A model generated the notes under the pieces. That model did no database searches and was not told the origin of the DNA. It saw nothing but the letters and a program-made list of their open reading frames with translations. 19,452 bases of DNA from Elusimicrobiota bacterium (GTDB lineage Bacteria > Elusimicrobiota > Elusimicrobia > UBA1565 > UBA9628): the NCBI GenBank assembly GCA_016194625.1, contig JACQBB010000329.1:1-19452 (forward strand), written 5' to 3'. This document shows, one piece after another, positions 1 through 7,367 of this stretch. The stretch's first letter is position 1, and each line of letters starts with the position of its first letter. The position numbers and the translations under genes are program-made.

Positions 1-2
1 AC

Positions 3-224
3 GACTCGCTGATCCCCGCCGCGCACCTGACCGCCGCCTCCGGCGTGCTGAGCCTCGGCCTGGACGTGGTCACCTTCGTGCCCAACGTGGCGCTGTCGGC
101 GGGGCAGAGGCTGTCGCGCAACGCCCACGTGCGCCGCTCCGCGAAGGCGCTGCGCCGCTTCGCCGACTTCGTCGAGGCGCGGGAGAAGGAATCGTCGTCT
201 AAATCCCGCGGTCCCGCTCGGTAA
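3..224 (+). CDS. C-terminal end of an unidentified protein (partial)
   Basis: The frame entering from the left edge is open for 73 codons to a TAA and shows the high G/C third-position usage of the rest of the window; the first frame stops at once. The visible tail has a hydrophobic stretch (roughly LGLDVVTFVPNVALSAG) followed by a basic, Arg/Ala-rich helix with RRFADFVEAREKE and a Lys/Ser-rich end. No family can be recognised from this piece, and the start lies outside the window. It could be the tail of a membrane-associated or helical protein. It ends just before the AT-richer toxin-antitoxin island, so it probably marks the native chromosome border of that insertion. Confidence 0.5.
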   Translation, partial: DSLIPAAHLTAASGVLSLGLDVVTFVPNVALSAGQRLSRNAHVRRSAKALRRFADFVEAREKESSSKSRGPAR

Positions 225-307
225 GCCTGAGGCCGCGGAGCTCGTCGGTTAGGGTGAAGACTCGTGTCCGCGCCCACCCCGATAATGGCGCCCGGGGGTA
301 TTTGCCG

Positions 308-508
308 TCAAGACCGTTTGAATCGTCGCCAATCCACCATGGCGGCGGCTCCGAGGATCGCGAGCGGATGCGTGACGGCGAGACTATATACATGCATCTT
401 GCTGTAGATGAAAACCGCATGCCCGACTTCCGTGAGCGTCCCGTGATCGGACAAGAAATAGCCCCGGTCTTTGTATTCAGGGCCGCGGGTGTTTGGCGGC
501 GTAAGCAT
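308..508 (-). CDS. Possible small membrane protein downstream of brnA
   Basis: A 66-codon frame begins with ATG inside the 3' end of brnA (32-base overlap) and runs in the same direction, as a third gene of the brnT-brnA unit would. It starts with a polar part (EYKDRGYFLSDHGTLTEV), followed by an aromatic/hydrophobic stretch, HVYSLAVTHPLAILGAAAMV, long enough for one membrane helix, and ends in a basic tail (WRRFKRS). The family is not firmly recognised; the pattern recalls small single-span proteins often annotated as hypothetical. The real start may be an internal TTG rather than the ATG. It could be a host gene remnant or an accessory gene of the module. An overlapping frame on the same strand (199-420) looks much less protein-like. 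Confidence 0.42.
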   Translation of the reverse strand: MLTPPNTRGPEYKDRGYFLSDHGTLTEVGHAVFIYSKMHVYSLAVTHPLAILGAAAMVDWRRFKRS

Positions 509-713
509 CGAGGAGCATGCGGATCATCTTCTGGTACGGGGTGTGCTGCTTCTTGGCGACGCGCTTGAAGTAATCCACGCTGGACCTGCTGAGGACCATC
601 GTGACTTTCACGCCTTCCTCCTTGAAGATCAGACGCTCGGGAGGCGGCAGGAAATTAGGGATGACCCGGGGGTCGCCCATCGGTTCATCGGTGTATTTGA
701 TTCGTTTTCTCAT
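477..713 (-). CDS. brnA: BrnA-type (CopG/ribbon-helix-helix) antitoxin
   Basis: This 78-aa protein has the layout of BrnA-like antitoxins: a polar N-terminus (RKRIKYTDEP), the linker NFLPPPERLIFKEE, then a ribbon-helix-helix-type segment in which a beta strand (VKVTMVLSRSSVDYF) is followed by two short helices ending in YQKMIRMLLDAYA. In the family this domain binds DNA at the operon's own promoter and the protein neutralises BrnT by direct binding. Its ATG lies inside the 3' end of brnT (29-base overlap), so the two are translated from one message in the order toxin then antitoxin, as is usual for brnTA. No strong Shine-Dalgarno is visible, which fits translational coupling. Assignment rests on motif pattern and gene context. 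Confidence 0.85.
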   Translation of the reverse strand: MRKRIKYTDEPMGDPRVIPNFLPPPERLIFKEEGVKVTMVLSRSSVDYFKRVAKKQHTPYQKMIRMLLDAYAAKHPRP

Positions 714-1008
714 AGATCGCTCTGCCTTTGCGCCAATAGCCGGCTCCGAAGATCCGGATCGCGTCGTTCCTGTAGGTGAATCGCGCGGTCAGCACGCCGC
801 CGTCGACGAGCCCGAAACAGAAGTAGCGCTTCTCGCCGCGACTGTGGCGCGTGTCCTCGGCGATGACGCATCTTGGGTCCGAGGATGCGGATTGCGCCGC
901 GGAGAACGAGACGCCGTGCTTGACCTGGTTCAGGGCGTCCTTGCGTTCGTCCCACTCGAACGCGGCATACCTGAGGTTAGTATAGCCCGTATATGGAATA
1001 TTTGCCAT
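685..1008 (-). CDS. brnT: BrnT-type toxin (DUF497 family, RelE-like ribonuclease)
   Basis: From the ATG at 1008 the protein has 107 aa and carries the BrnT/DUF497 signature: FEWDERK, then NQVKHGVSF, a DPR segment, the DTRHSRGEKRYFCFG block, and TARFTYRNDAIRIFGAGYWRK near the C-terminus. Family members are RelE-fold ribonucleases that block translation and are inactivated by the BrnA protein encoded next door. An upstream in-frame TTG (1032) would add eight residues; the ATG is preferred, although neither has a convincing Shine-Dalgarno. The ATG lies within a 20-base imperfect palindrome, so expression may be autoregulated. The gene is more AT-rich than its neighbours, suggesting recent acquisition. 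Catalytic activity cannot be judged from sequence alone. Confidence 0.88.
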   Translation of the reverse strand: MANIPYTGYTNLRYAAFEWDERKDALNQVKHGVSFSAAQSASSDPRCVIAEDTRHSRGEKRYFCFGLVDGGVLTARFTYRNDAIRIFGAGYWRKGRAIYEKTNQIHR

Positions 1009-1024
1009 ACGAATATATGTATGG
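1005..1024. promoter_or_regulatory. Candidate BrnA/BrnT operator palindrome at the brnT start
   Basis: CCATAC at 1005-1010 faces GTATGG at 1019-1024, and the central ATAT is also symmetric, so 16 of 20 positions are palindromic. A further CCATAC lies at 1045-1050 and a related ATATGG at 991-996, so the half-site recurs around the start. Autorepression by antitoxin or toxin-antitoxin complex is established for brnTA systems; binding here is inferred. The AT-rich run (about 980-1024) is the likely promoter area, but no clear -35/-10 pair can be assigned. Confidence 0.45.
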
Positions 1025-1085
1025 CCGCGCAAGAGGCCACCCCACCATACGATTCAGGGGGCCGAAAAGTTCCGTCGGGCCGGCG

Positions 1086-1628
1086 TCAGCCGTGCCGGCC
1101 CATCTCGCCCAGGTAGGAGAGCGTCTTCAGGCCGTCCATGCGGTCGAGGTAGACGAGGCCGTTGAGGTGGTCGGTCTCGTGCTGGACGACGCGGGCGGGG
1201 AAGCCCTCGTAGACGCGCTTGAACGGCTTGCCGTCCAGGCCCAAGCCGGTCAGCTCCAGCTTCTTGTGGCGGCGCACCATCCCGCGCAGGTCGGGCACCG
1301 ACAGGCAGCCCTCCCAGTCCTCCTCGAACTCGTCGCCGACGGGGGTGATGACCGGGTTGAAGACGACCGTCAGCTCGATGCCCTCGACGTGGCGCTTGGT
1401 GCCCTTGGGCAGGCCCATCAGGAACACCGACAGGTCCTCGCCGACCTGGTTGCCGGCGATGCCCACGCCGTCGTACTCCTCCATGGTGACCGCCATCTCG
1501 CGGACCAGGCGCTGGACGTCGGGCGTGCGGACCTCGTCCGCCTTGAGCTTGCGCAGGACCTTGCGCAGGACGGGATGGCCCAGCTGGGTGACCTTGCGGA
1601 TGCCGGTGGAGACGAGCATGTCTTTCAT
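1086..1628 (-). CDS. def: Peptide deformylase
   Basis: The 180-aa product removes the formyl group from the N-terminal methionine of new proteins at the ribosome. All three family motifs are present: GVGIAGNQVG (residues 54-63, a variant of GxGxAAxQ with Gly for the second Ala), EGCLS (106-110) and HETDH (150-154). Metal ligands would be C108, H150 and H154, with E151 as catalytic acid/base. Length is typical. The chosen ATG overlaps the stop codon of the upstream aminopeptidase gene as ATGA, indicating translational coupling; a second in-frame ATG lies three codons further on. The Gly variant in motif 1 should leave catalysis intact because the Gln and Gly residues are kept. Confidence 0.95.
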   Translation of the reverse strand: MKDMLVSTGIRKVTQLGHPVLRKVLRKLKADEVRTPDVQRLVREMAVTMEEYDGVGIAGNQVGEDLSVFLMGLPKGTKRHVEGIELTVVFNPVITPVGDEFEEDWEGCLSVPDLRGMVRRHKKLELTGLGLDGKPFKRVYEGFPARVVQHETDHLNGLVYLDRMDGLKTLSYLGEMGRHG

Positions 1629-3415
1629 TTTAACGCTTCCTTGGGATATTCGGCCATCACCGACTCGGCGGCGCGGCGCGTGAGAGCGTGGTAGGTCGGC
1701 GCGGCGGCGGCGAACACCTCGCGCGCGAGCGCGCGGCCGGCGGGCGTCTTGCCGAGCGCTTGATAGAGGGGGCGGACGTACTTCATGCGGCCGACGGTGG
1801 ACAGCAGGGCGCGGATCTTGGGGAACGCGGGCGCGTAGCCGCTGGCGGCGGCGATGCACAGCCACTGGGTCAGGAGCTCGTGGTTGCCGCGGCCGCTCAG
1901 GGACAGCGCGGCGTCGAGCTGGGCGCACTCGTCCGCGCTCATCTGGCGCGGCAGTCGCTGGAGGTAGGCGAGCAGCTCGGTCGGCGTCAGCCGCGCGGCC
2001 AGCGCCGCGTCCGGGCGCTTCCCGGACTTCCAGCCGGCGGCCAGGGCCGACAGCTCCTCGAGCTTCGGCGAGACGAAGACGGGCGCGCCGTCGGGCAGTC
2101 CCGGGCGGTCCAGCCAAGCGGGAGCGTCCACCTTCTCCAATAAGCCGGGGAACTTATCCTCGACGAAGGCGCAGAAGGCCTCGGTGGTGATGCTCTGGAA
2201 GCGGAAGCGCTTCATGTACGCCTTCACGAAGGCGTCGAACTCGGCCTCGCCGCCCGCGGCGCGTTCCAAAGTGACGACGAAGCGCGCGCCCTTCTCGTAG
2301 GGGACCGTGCTGAAAGCGTCGTCGGGGTCGACGCCCTGCAGGCGCGTGCGCAGGCAGGTGAGCTCGGGCGTCTTGCGGAAGCGTTCGAGCGCCTCTTCCA
2401 ATTCCTTCTGGCCGACGCCCCAGGACAGCGTCGCGGCCGCGTCGCCGCGCAGGGCTTTGAGGATGCGGCGCTCGGCCCAGACGGTGAAGCCCTCGTTGAG
2501 CCAGAAGTGCTCGGCGGTCGCGTTGGTGACCAGGTTCCCGGTCCAGCTGTGCGCCAGCTCGTGCGCGACGACGTCCACCAGGCTGCGGTCGCCGGCGAGC
2601 AAGGTCGGCGTCAGGAAGGTCATGCGCGGGTTCTCCATCCCGCCGTACGGGAAGGAGGGGGGCAGGACGAGCATGTCGAAGCGGTCCCAGTCGTACGGCC
2701 CGAACAGCGACTCGGCGGCGCGGATCATCTCCTCGACGCCGGCGAACTCGGACGCGGCGGCGCCGACGGTCGCGGGCTCCGCCCACACGCGCGAGCGGTG
2801 GGACAGGTCGCGGCCCTCCAGCTCGCCGACGGCCAGCGCGAGCAGGTAGGACGGGATCGGCTGGGGCATCTTGAAGCGGAAGACATGGCGGCCGTCGGCG
2901 GCGGGCGCGTCTCCGGCGGGCCCGGCGCTCATCACCGCGGTCAGGCCCGCGGGCACGTCGAGCGCGGCCTCGTAGGTCACGCGCGCGACGGCGCTGTCCT
3001 GGCACGGGACCACCGAACGGGCGTGGATGGCCTGGCACTGGCTGAACAGGAACGGCTGCTTCTTGCCCGCGGTCTGCTCGGGCGACAGCCACTGCAGGCC
3101 GGCGGCGGCGGGGGAGGTCTCGTAGGCGACGGTGACGGTCTTGGTTCCGGCGGGCAGCGTCAGGCGCAGGCGCCGTCCCAGGATCGGCTCGTCGGGGCCC
3201 AGCTCGAACGGGACGGGCTTGCCGGCGACGGTCGCGCCCGCGATCGTCAGGCCCTTCGTGTCCAGGTCGAGCGGTCCGGCGGACGGCGCCGCCAGCGTCA
3301 GGTCGATCTCGCCGCTCAGGACCTTGCGGCCGAAGTCGGCGCGCAGGCGCAGGCTCCAGGACTTCGTGCGCGGCTGGGCGTCGTCGAAATAGGAGTGGGG
3401 ATCGATGCGGGCCAT
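1625..3415 (-). CDS. M1-family zinc aminopeptidase, leukotriene A4 hydrolase-like
   Basis: The 596-aa protein has the layout of leukotriene A4 hydrolase/aminopeptidase B-type M1 enzymes: an N-terminal beta domain (about 1-200), a central catalytic domain with the substrate-anchoring GGMEN motif (258-262) and zinc site HELAHSWTGN (285-294) with the third ligand E308 in NEGF, then a helical C-terminal domain (about 440-596). No signal peptide is seen, so it should act in the cytoplasm, trimming N-terminal residues from peptides. Epoxide hydrolase activity as in the animal enzyme cannot be assumed. An AGAGAGG Shine-Dalgarno lies 8 bases before the ATG. The gene shares an ATGA overlap with deformylase downstream and is divergent from the aromatic amino acid operon across 62 bp. 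Confidence 0.93.
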   Translation of the reverse strand: MARIDPHSYFDDAQPRTKSWSLRLRADFGRKVLSGEIDLTLAAPSAGPLDLDTKGLTIAGATVAGKPVPFELGPDEPILGRRLRLTLPAGTKTVTVAYETSPAAAGLQWLSPEQTAGKKQPFLFSQCQAIHARSVVPCQDSAVARVTYEAALDVPAGLTAVMSAGPAGDAPAADGRHVFRFKMPQPIPSYLLALAVGELEGRDLSHRSRVWAEPATVGAAASEFAGVEEMIRAAESLFGPYDWDRFDMLVLPPSFPYGGMENPRMTFLTPTLLAGDRSLVDVVAHELAHSWTGNLVTNATAEHFWLNEGFTVWAERRILKALRGDAAATLSWGVGQKELEEALERFRKTPELTCLRTRLQGVDPDDAFSTVPYEKGARFVVTLERAAGGEAEFDAFVKAYMKRFRFQSITTEAFCAFVEDKFPGLLEKVDAPAWLDRPGLPDGAPVFVSPKLEELSALAAGWKSGKRPDAALAARLTPTELLAYLQRLPRQMSADECAQLDAALSLSGRGNHELLTQWLCIAAASGYAPAFPKIRALLSTVGRMKYVRPLYQALGKTPAGRALAREVFAAAAPTYHALTRRAAESVMAEYPKEALK

Positions 3416-3438
3416 CGGGCGGACCTCTCTGGAAGCGC

Positions 3439-3468
3439 ATCCTACGAAATCGTCCGGCCCCCGGTCAG
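3439..3468 (-). promoter_or_regulatory. Possible promoter of the aminopeptidase-deformylase operon
   Basis: On the - strand CTGACC (3468-3463) and TAGGAT (3444-3439) are 18 bases apart and each matches the sigma70 -35 and -10 consensus at four of six positions. The site lies in the 62-bp divergent gap, 23 bases upstream of the start codon. It is a weak match in a short gap and is offered as the best candidate only. No comparably clear promoter was found for the + strand operon in the same gap. Confidence 0.25.
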
Positions 3469-3477
3469 GGATTTCCT

Positions 3478-3777
3478 ATGATGTCCTCCATGACCAAGGC
3501 CCACGCGAAGAGGCTCGCCCGCATCCGCGCCGGCATCGACGGCGTCGACGACGGCGTCGTGCGCCTGCTGGCGCGGCGCCGCGCCCTCGTCATCGAGCTG
3601 GCCAAGATCAAGAAGGAGCTGAGTCTCCCGATCTACGACCGCGCCCGCGAGCAGGCGCTGATCGACCGCGTGAAGAAGTGGGGCCGCAAGCACGAGCTGA
3701 ACGAGGAGTTCGTCGAGGTGCTGTTCCGTCTCGTCGTGATGAACTCCAAAGAAGTGCAGTACCATGAGGTTTTCTAG
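3478..3777 (+). CDS. Chorismate mutase, AroQ class (type II, all-helical)
   Basis: The 99-aa protein converts chorismate to prephenate, the common precursor of phenylalanine and tyrosine. It is a single all-helical AroQ domain: the long first helix has LARIRAGIDGVDDGVVRLLARRRAL, followed by ELAKIKK and YDRAREQAL. Residues matching the E. coli active-site pattern are an Arg near 17, Arg 34/35, Lys 43 and the Arg/Glu pair around 57-58. Three ATGs occur at the start; the first is chosen because AGGGA lies six bases before it. The gene opens a long operon with the downstream aminotransferase overlapping its end by 14 bases. It is a free-standing mutase rather than one fused to pheA or tyrA, so flux between the two branches must be set elsewhere. 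Confidence 0.93.
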   Translation: MMSSMTKAHAKRLARIRAGIDGVDDGVVRLLARRRALVIELAKIKKELSLPIYDRAREQALIDRVKKWGRKHELNEEFVEVLFRLVVMNSKEVQYHEVF

Positions 3778-4918
3778 CCGCGCCCGCGCGGTCTCCGAGT
3801 CGGAGACCCTGCGCGTGGCCTCGGACGCCGCGCGCCTGCGCGCGGAGGGCAAGACGATCCTCAGCCTGCTGGAGGGCGAGCCCGACCTGCCGGTCCCCGA
3901 GCCCGTGCTGGCGGCGACCATCGCCGCTTTGAAGTCCGGCCGCACGCGCTACTCGGCGTCCACCGGCCTGCCGGAATTGAAAGCGGCTGTGGTCCGGAAG
4001 CTCCGTGAGGAGAACGGCGTGCTGTGCGCGCCCGAGAACGTCGTGGTGGCCAACGGGGCGAAGCAGGCCGTCTACGAGCTGCTCCAGGTGTTGTGCGAGC
4101 CCGGCGACGAGGTGATCATCCCGTCTCCGTGCTGGGTGACCTTCCCGGAAGCGGTGAAGCTCGCGGGGGCGACGCCCGTCCTGGTGCCGACGAACAGCGA
4201 GCATGGATTGGACCTCGACGCCGTCCGGCGCGCGGTGAACAAGAACACCCGGGCCCTCATCGTGAACACGCCGAACAACCCCACGGGGGCAATGTATCCG
4301 GAGCGCGACCTGCGGGCGCTCGTGGCCCTGGCGGCCGAGAACGACTTCGTCATCATCGCCGACGAGGCGTACGAGGCGCTGACCTACGACGGGGCGCGTC
4401 ATGTCAGCGCCGCCTCGCTCGGCAAGGACGCCACGGCGCGCGTCGTCACGGTGCAGACCTTCTCCAAATCCTTCGCGATGACGGGCTACCGCGTCGGCTA
4501 CCTGTGCGCGCCCGTCGGATTGGCCCAGGCGGTCGCCAAGGTCCACAGCCACGTCACCGGCAACGCCTGCACCTTCGCGCAGTACGGGGCGCTCGCCGCG
4601 CTCGGCCTGGGCGGCGCGCACCGCGAGGAATGGCGCGCCGCGCATCAGGAGCGCCGCGACCTGGCCTACGGGCTCGGCTCCAAGCTGTTCGACTGCGTGA
4701 AGCCGTGGGGCGGCCTGTTCCTGTTCGCCGACGCGCGGCGCCATCTGGGCAAGACCTTCCGGACCTCGTCCGAGCTGGCCGAGCACTTCCTTCATAAGGC
4801 GGGCGTGGCGACGGTTCCCGGCTCGGCGTTCGGCCGCGAGGGCTTCCTGCGCCTGAGCTTCTCGGCCGGGACGGCCGACCTTCGGGAAGCGTTCGCGCGC
4901 ATGGAGAAAGCGCTATGA
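3764..4918 (+). CDS. Class I PLP aminotransferase, probable aromatic or prephenate aminotransferase
   Basis: The 384-aa fold-type I aminotransferase resembles the aspartate aminotransferase I-beta group (Thermus type). Visible landmarks are EGEPD near 37-41, GAKQA (98-102), NTPNNPTG (168-175), D200 and Y203 in IADEAYE, the PLP lysine K235 in TFSKSFAMTGYRVGY, and R363 in FLRLSFSAG for the substrate carboxylate. Its place between chorismate mutase and tyrA/pheA suggests it supplies the transamination step, either phenylpyruvate/hydroxyphenylpyruvate to Phe/Tyr or prephenate to arogenate; the I-beta group contains both aspartate and prephenate aminotransferases. The sequence alone does not decide between them. 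It overlaps tyrA by four bases (ATGA). Confidence 0.9.
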   Translation: MRFSSRARAVSESETLRVASDAARLRAEGKTILSLLEGEPDLPVPEPVLAATIAALKSGRTRYSASTGLPELKAAVVRKLREENGVLCAPENVVVANGAKQAVYELLQVLCEPGDEVIIPSPCWVTFPEAVKLAGATPVLVPTNSEHGLDLDAVRRAVNKNTRALIVNTPNNPTGAMYPERDLRALVALAAENDFVIIADEAYEALTYDGARHVSAASLGKDATARVVTVQTFSKSFAMTGYRVGYLCAPVGLAQAVAKVHSHVTGNACTFAQYGALAALGLGGAHREEWRAAHQERRDLAYGLGSKLFDCVKPWGGLFLFADARRHLGKTFRTSSELAEHFLHKAGVATVPGSAFGREGFLRLSFSAGTADLREAFARMEKAL

Positions 4919-5643
4919 CCGTCGGACTGATCGGCTTCGGCCGCCTGGGGCGCCTGCTGACGAAGCACTTCGCCAAGGACGCGAAGATCCTCGTCTCCGA
5001 CGCCAGGTTGGACGCGCGCCTGGCGCGCCGGCTCGGCGCGACGCCGGGCTCGTTCGCGGAGGCGTGCGCGCAGGACGTCGTCGTGCTGTGCGTGCCGATG
5101 GCGGCGTTCGAGGGCGTGGTGAGGAAGATGCGGCCGTTCGTGAAGCCCGGAGCCCTGGTCGTGGACACCTGCTCGGTCAAGGAGCATCCGGTGCGCGCGA
5201 TGAAGCGCCTCCTGCCGCGCTCCGTCGAGATCCTGGCGACGCACCCGAACTTCGGGCCGGACAGCGCCGCCGACTCGCTGAAGGGCCGCAAGCTGGTGCT
5301 GTGCCGCGTGCGCATGAAGGCGGCGCGCTACGCGAAGGCGAAGCGCTTCCTGTCGCGCAAAGGCCTGGAGCTGATCGAGCTGACGCCGCGCGAGCACGAC
5401 CGCCGCATGGCCTCGTCGCTGGTGCTGACGCACTTCATCGGCCGCGCGCTGATCGCCTGCGGGGCCAAGACGACGGGCGTGGACACCGAGGGCTATAAAA
5501 GACTCCTGCGCATCCTCGAGACGGTGCAGAACGACTCCTGGCAGCTGTTCGCCGACATGAACCGCTTCAACGCGGGCGCGCCGGCGATGCGCCGCCGCTT
5601 CCTGACGGCGCTCAAGTCGGTGGACGCGAAGGTGCGCCGGTGA
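4915..5643 (+). CDS. tyrA: Prephenate (or arogenate) dehydrogenase
   Basis: The 242-aa product is a compact TyrA without an ACT or mutase domain. It has an N-terminal Rossmann motif GLIGFGRLG (4-12), with S28-D29 at the end of the second strand, the substrate-loop motif DTCSVKEHP (84-91), THPNFGPDS (109-117, with conserved H110) and the helical dimer segment LTHFIGRAL (171-179). It oxidises and decarboxylates prephenate to hydroxyphenylpyruvate, or arogenate to tyrosine; the short form and motif style also occur in arogenate-using enzymes, so substrate is open. The acidic residue after strand two mildly favours NAD over NADP (inference). ATGA and GTGA overlaps link it to the genes on either side. 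No regulatory domain is present. Confidence 0.92.
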   Translation: MTVGLIGFGRLGRLLTKHFAKDAKILVSDARLDARLARRLGATPGSFAEACAQDVVVLCVPMAAFEGVVRKMRPFVKPGALVVDTCSVKEHPVRAMKRLLPRSVEILATHPNFGPDSAADSLKGRKLVLCRVRMKAARYAKAKRFLSRKGLELIELTPREHDRRMASSLVLTHFIGRALIACGAKTTGVDTEGYKRLLRILETVQNDSWQLFADMNRFNAGAPAMRRRFLTALKSVDAKVRR

Positions 5644-6476
5644 AGGTCGCCTTCCAGGGCGTGCGCGGCGCCTACTCGGAGGCGGCGCTCCTGGCCCATC
5701 ATGGGGCCGCGGCCAGGCCCGTCGGTTTCGCGTTCTCCGAGCAGGTGTTCGACGCCGTCGAGCGCGGCGAGGCCGACGCGGGCTTCGTGCCGGTCGAGAA
5801 CAGCATCGTCGGCGCGGTCGGCGTCAACACCGACCTGCTCCTGTCGCGGCCGGTGTTCGCGGTCGCCGAATCGTACCTGCTCATCGAGCATTGCCTGCTC
5901 GGCCGGCCGGGCGACCGGCTGGAGGACGTGACGACGGTGTACTCGCACCCCGTGGCTCTCGGCCAGTGCCGCGACTTCCTCAACCGGCGCGGCCTCCGGA
6001 CGGTGCCCGAGTACGACACGGCCGGAGCCGCCGAGCTGGTCGCGCGCCGCTCCCTCCCCGGCGAGGCCGCGATCGCGGGGCGCGCCTGCGCGGAGGCCTA
6101 CGGCCTGACGGTGCTGGCCGAGGGCGTCCAGACCGAGAAGCTCAACTTCACCCGCTTCCTCGCTTTCGTGCGCGCCGACCGCGCGCCGCGGGAGCCCAAG
6201 GCCGGCAAGACCAGCCTCGCCTTCTCGGTCCACCACCATCCCGGCGCGCTGCTCGAGTGCCTGAAGGTGTTCGCCGACCACGCGCTGAACCTGACCCGGC
6301 TGGAGTCGCGGCCGATCGCGTCGGACCCGTTCCAGTACTCGTTCTTCGCGGACCTGCTCGGCGGGACCGGCGACGCCGAGGTGAAGGCCGCGCTCGCGGA
6401 GCTGGCGAAGACGGCGCGCTCGGTGAAGGTGCTGGGCTCCTATCCCGCCGCCGAGCGCCCCAAGCCCGCGCGATGA
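5640..6476 (+). CDS. pheA: Prephenate dehydratase with C-terminal ACT domain
   Basis: The 278-aa enzyme makes phenylpyruvate (or phenylalanine from arogenate). The catalytic part (1-180) shows GVRGAYSEAA, PVENSIVGAV (51-60), YSHPVALGQC (101-110), YDTAGAAE (125-132) and the catalytic TRF triplet (171-173). The ACT domain follows with PGALLECLKVF (201-211) and LESRP (221-225), matching the GAL and ESRP motifs that bind phenylalanine, so feedback inhibition is expected. The start is GTG, overlapping the tyrA stop as GTGA, and the frame is closed by an ATGA shared with the transporter gene. Length is normal for a monofunctional dehydratase. Confidence 0.96.
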   Translation: MKVAFQGVRGAYSEAALLAHHGAAARPVGFAFSEQVFDAVERGEADAGFVPVENSIVGAVGVNTDLLLSRPVFAVAESYLLIEHCLLGRPGDRLEDVTTVYSHPVALGQCRDFLNRRGLRTVPEYDTAGAAELVARRSLPGEAAIAGRACAEAYGLTVLAEGVQTEKLNFTRFLAFVRADRAPREPKAGKTSLAFSVHHHPGALLECLKVFADHALNLTRLESRPIASDPFQYSFFADLLGGTGDAEVKAALAELAKTARSVKVLGSYPAAERPKPAR

Positions 6477-7363
6477 CGCCCGGCTCCCCACTCGTCCCCT
6501 TCCTCTACCTGCTCATCAGCCTCATCTGGGGCTCGACCTGGCTGGTCATCAAGATCGGCCTGGTCGGCGTGCCGCCGTTCCTGGGCGCGGGCCTGCGCTT
6601 CGCGCTGGCGTCCGTCGTGCTGTTCGCGATCCTGCGCGCGCGGGGCACGCGGATCGCGGTGGACCGCGACGGGATGATCGCCGTGCTCTCGTGCGGCCTG
6701 CTCAGCTTCACGGTGTCGTACGCGTGCGTGTACTGGTCCGAGCAGTACATCTCGAGCGGGCTCACCGCGGTGCTGTACTGCCTGATGCCGCTGTCGACCT
6801 CTCTGCTCAGCCGCTTCTGGACGCGCTCGGAGACGCTGACCCTGCGCAAGGTCGGCGGGATCCTGATCGCCACCGCCGGGACCGTCGTGCTGTTCCGCCC
6901 GGCCGCGGCGACGACGCGCGCCGAGCTCGCGGGGATGGCCGTGGCGCTGCTGTCGGTCCTCGGGGCGTCGGTGAACCTGGTCAGCGTGAAGAAGTACGCC
7001 AAGCACCTGGACGTGGTGACGATGAACGCGCTCGGCATGACCATCGGCGCGGTCTGCCTCCTGCTCTTGAGCGCCGCCGTCGAGCGCGGCGCGACCGTGG
7101 TCTGGACGCGCGCCAACGTCGGCGCCATCGTGTACCTGTCGCTAGCCGGCTCGGTGGTGACCTTCCTGTCCTACTACTCGCTGATCAAGGTGATGGAGGC
7201 CTCGCGTCTCAGCCTGATCACGCTGATCATCCCGATCGTCGCGCTGTTCCTCGGCCGCGTCTTCCTGGGCGAGGCGCTGCCGCCGGGCGCCTGGGCGGGC
7301 ATGGGCGGCATCCTCGCGGGGGTGGCGATCGCCATCGTGCCCGCGCTCGCGCCGCGGCGGTGA
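6473..7363 (+). CDS. EamA-family (DMT superfamily) transporter
   Basis: The 296-aa protein is almost entirely hydrophobic, with about ten predicted membrane helices in two EamA halves. The first begins with FLYLLISLIWGSTWLVIKIG and the second contains the matching LIKVMEASRLSLITLIIPI and GGILAGVAIAIVP segments. Such proteins move small metabolites, often amino acids, out of the cell at the inner membrane. Its ATG overlaps the pheA stop, so it is translated with the Phe/Tyr enzymes; export of an aromatic amino acid or analogue is a reasonable inference, not shown by motifs. Much longer upstream extension of this frame runs antiparallel to codon usage in pheA and is not real. Confidence 0.9.
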   Translation: MTPGSPLVPFLYLLISLIWGSTWLVIKIGLVGVPPFLGAGLRFALASVVLFAILRARGTRIAVDRDGMIAVLSCGLLSFTVSYACVYWSEQYISSGLTAVLYCLMPLSTSLLSRFWTRSETLTLRKVGGILIATAGTVVLFRPAAATTRAELAGMAVALLSVLGASVNLVSVKKYAKHLDVVTMNALGMTIGAVCLLLLSAAVERGATVVWTRANVGAIVYLSLAGSVVTFLSYYSLIKVMEASRLSLITLIIPIVALFLGRVFLGEALPPGAWAGMGGILAGVAIAIVPALAPRR

Positions 7364-7367
7364 GAGC

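Noticed and set aside
199..420. A 73-codon - strand frame next to the toxin-antitoxin genes
   Set aside because: It overlaps the more protein-like small frame at 308-508 and has Arg/Ser-rich composition without domain or hydrophobic pattern.
975..992. TATACT on the - strand as the brnT -10 element
   Set aside because: It lies downstream of the only usable brnT start codons, within sequence coding for the conserved N-terminus, and has no good -35 at 17 bases.
1033..1085. Hairpin-like GC-rich sequence between deformylase and brnT as a terminator
   Set aside because: No stem with correct pairing beyond a few bases could be drawn and there is no T-run after it.
1629..2117. Upstream extension of the deformylase frame
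   Set aside because: It overlaps the aminopeptidase C-terminal domain in a shadow frame and has no family signal; deformylase has normal length from 1628.
5891..6472. Upstream extension of the EamA transporter frame
   Set aside because: It runs through pheA in another frame; the transporter begins with its first membrane helix right after the ATG at 6473.
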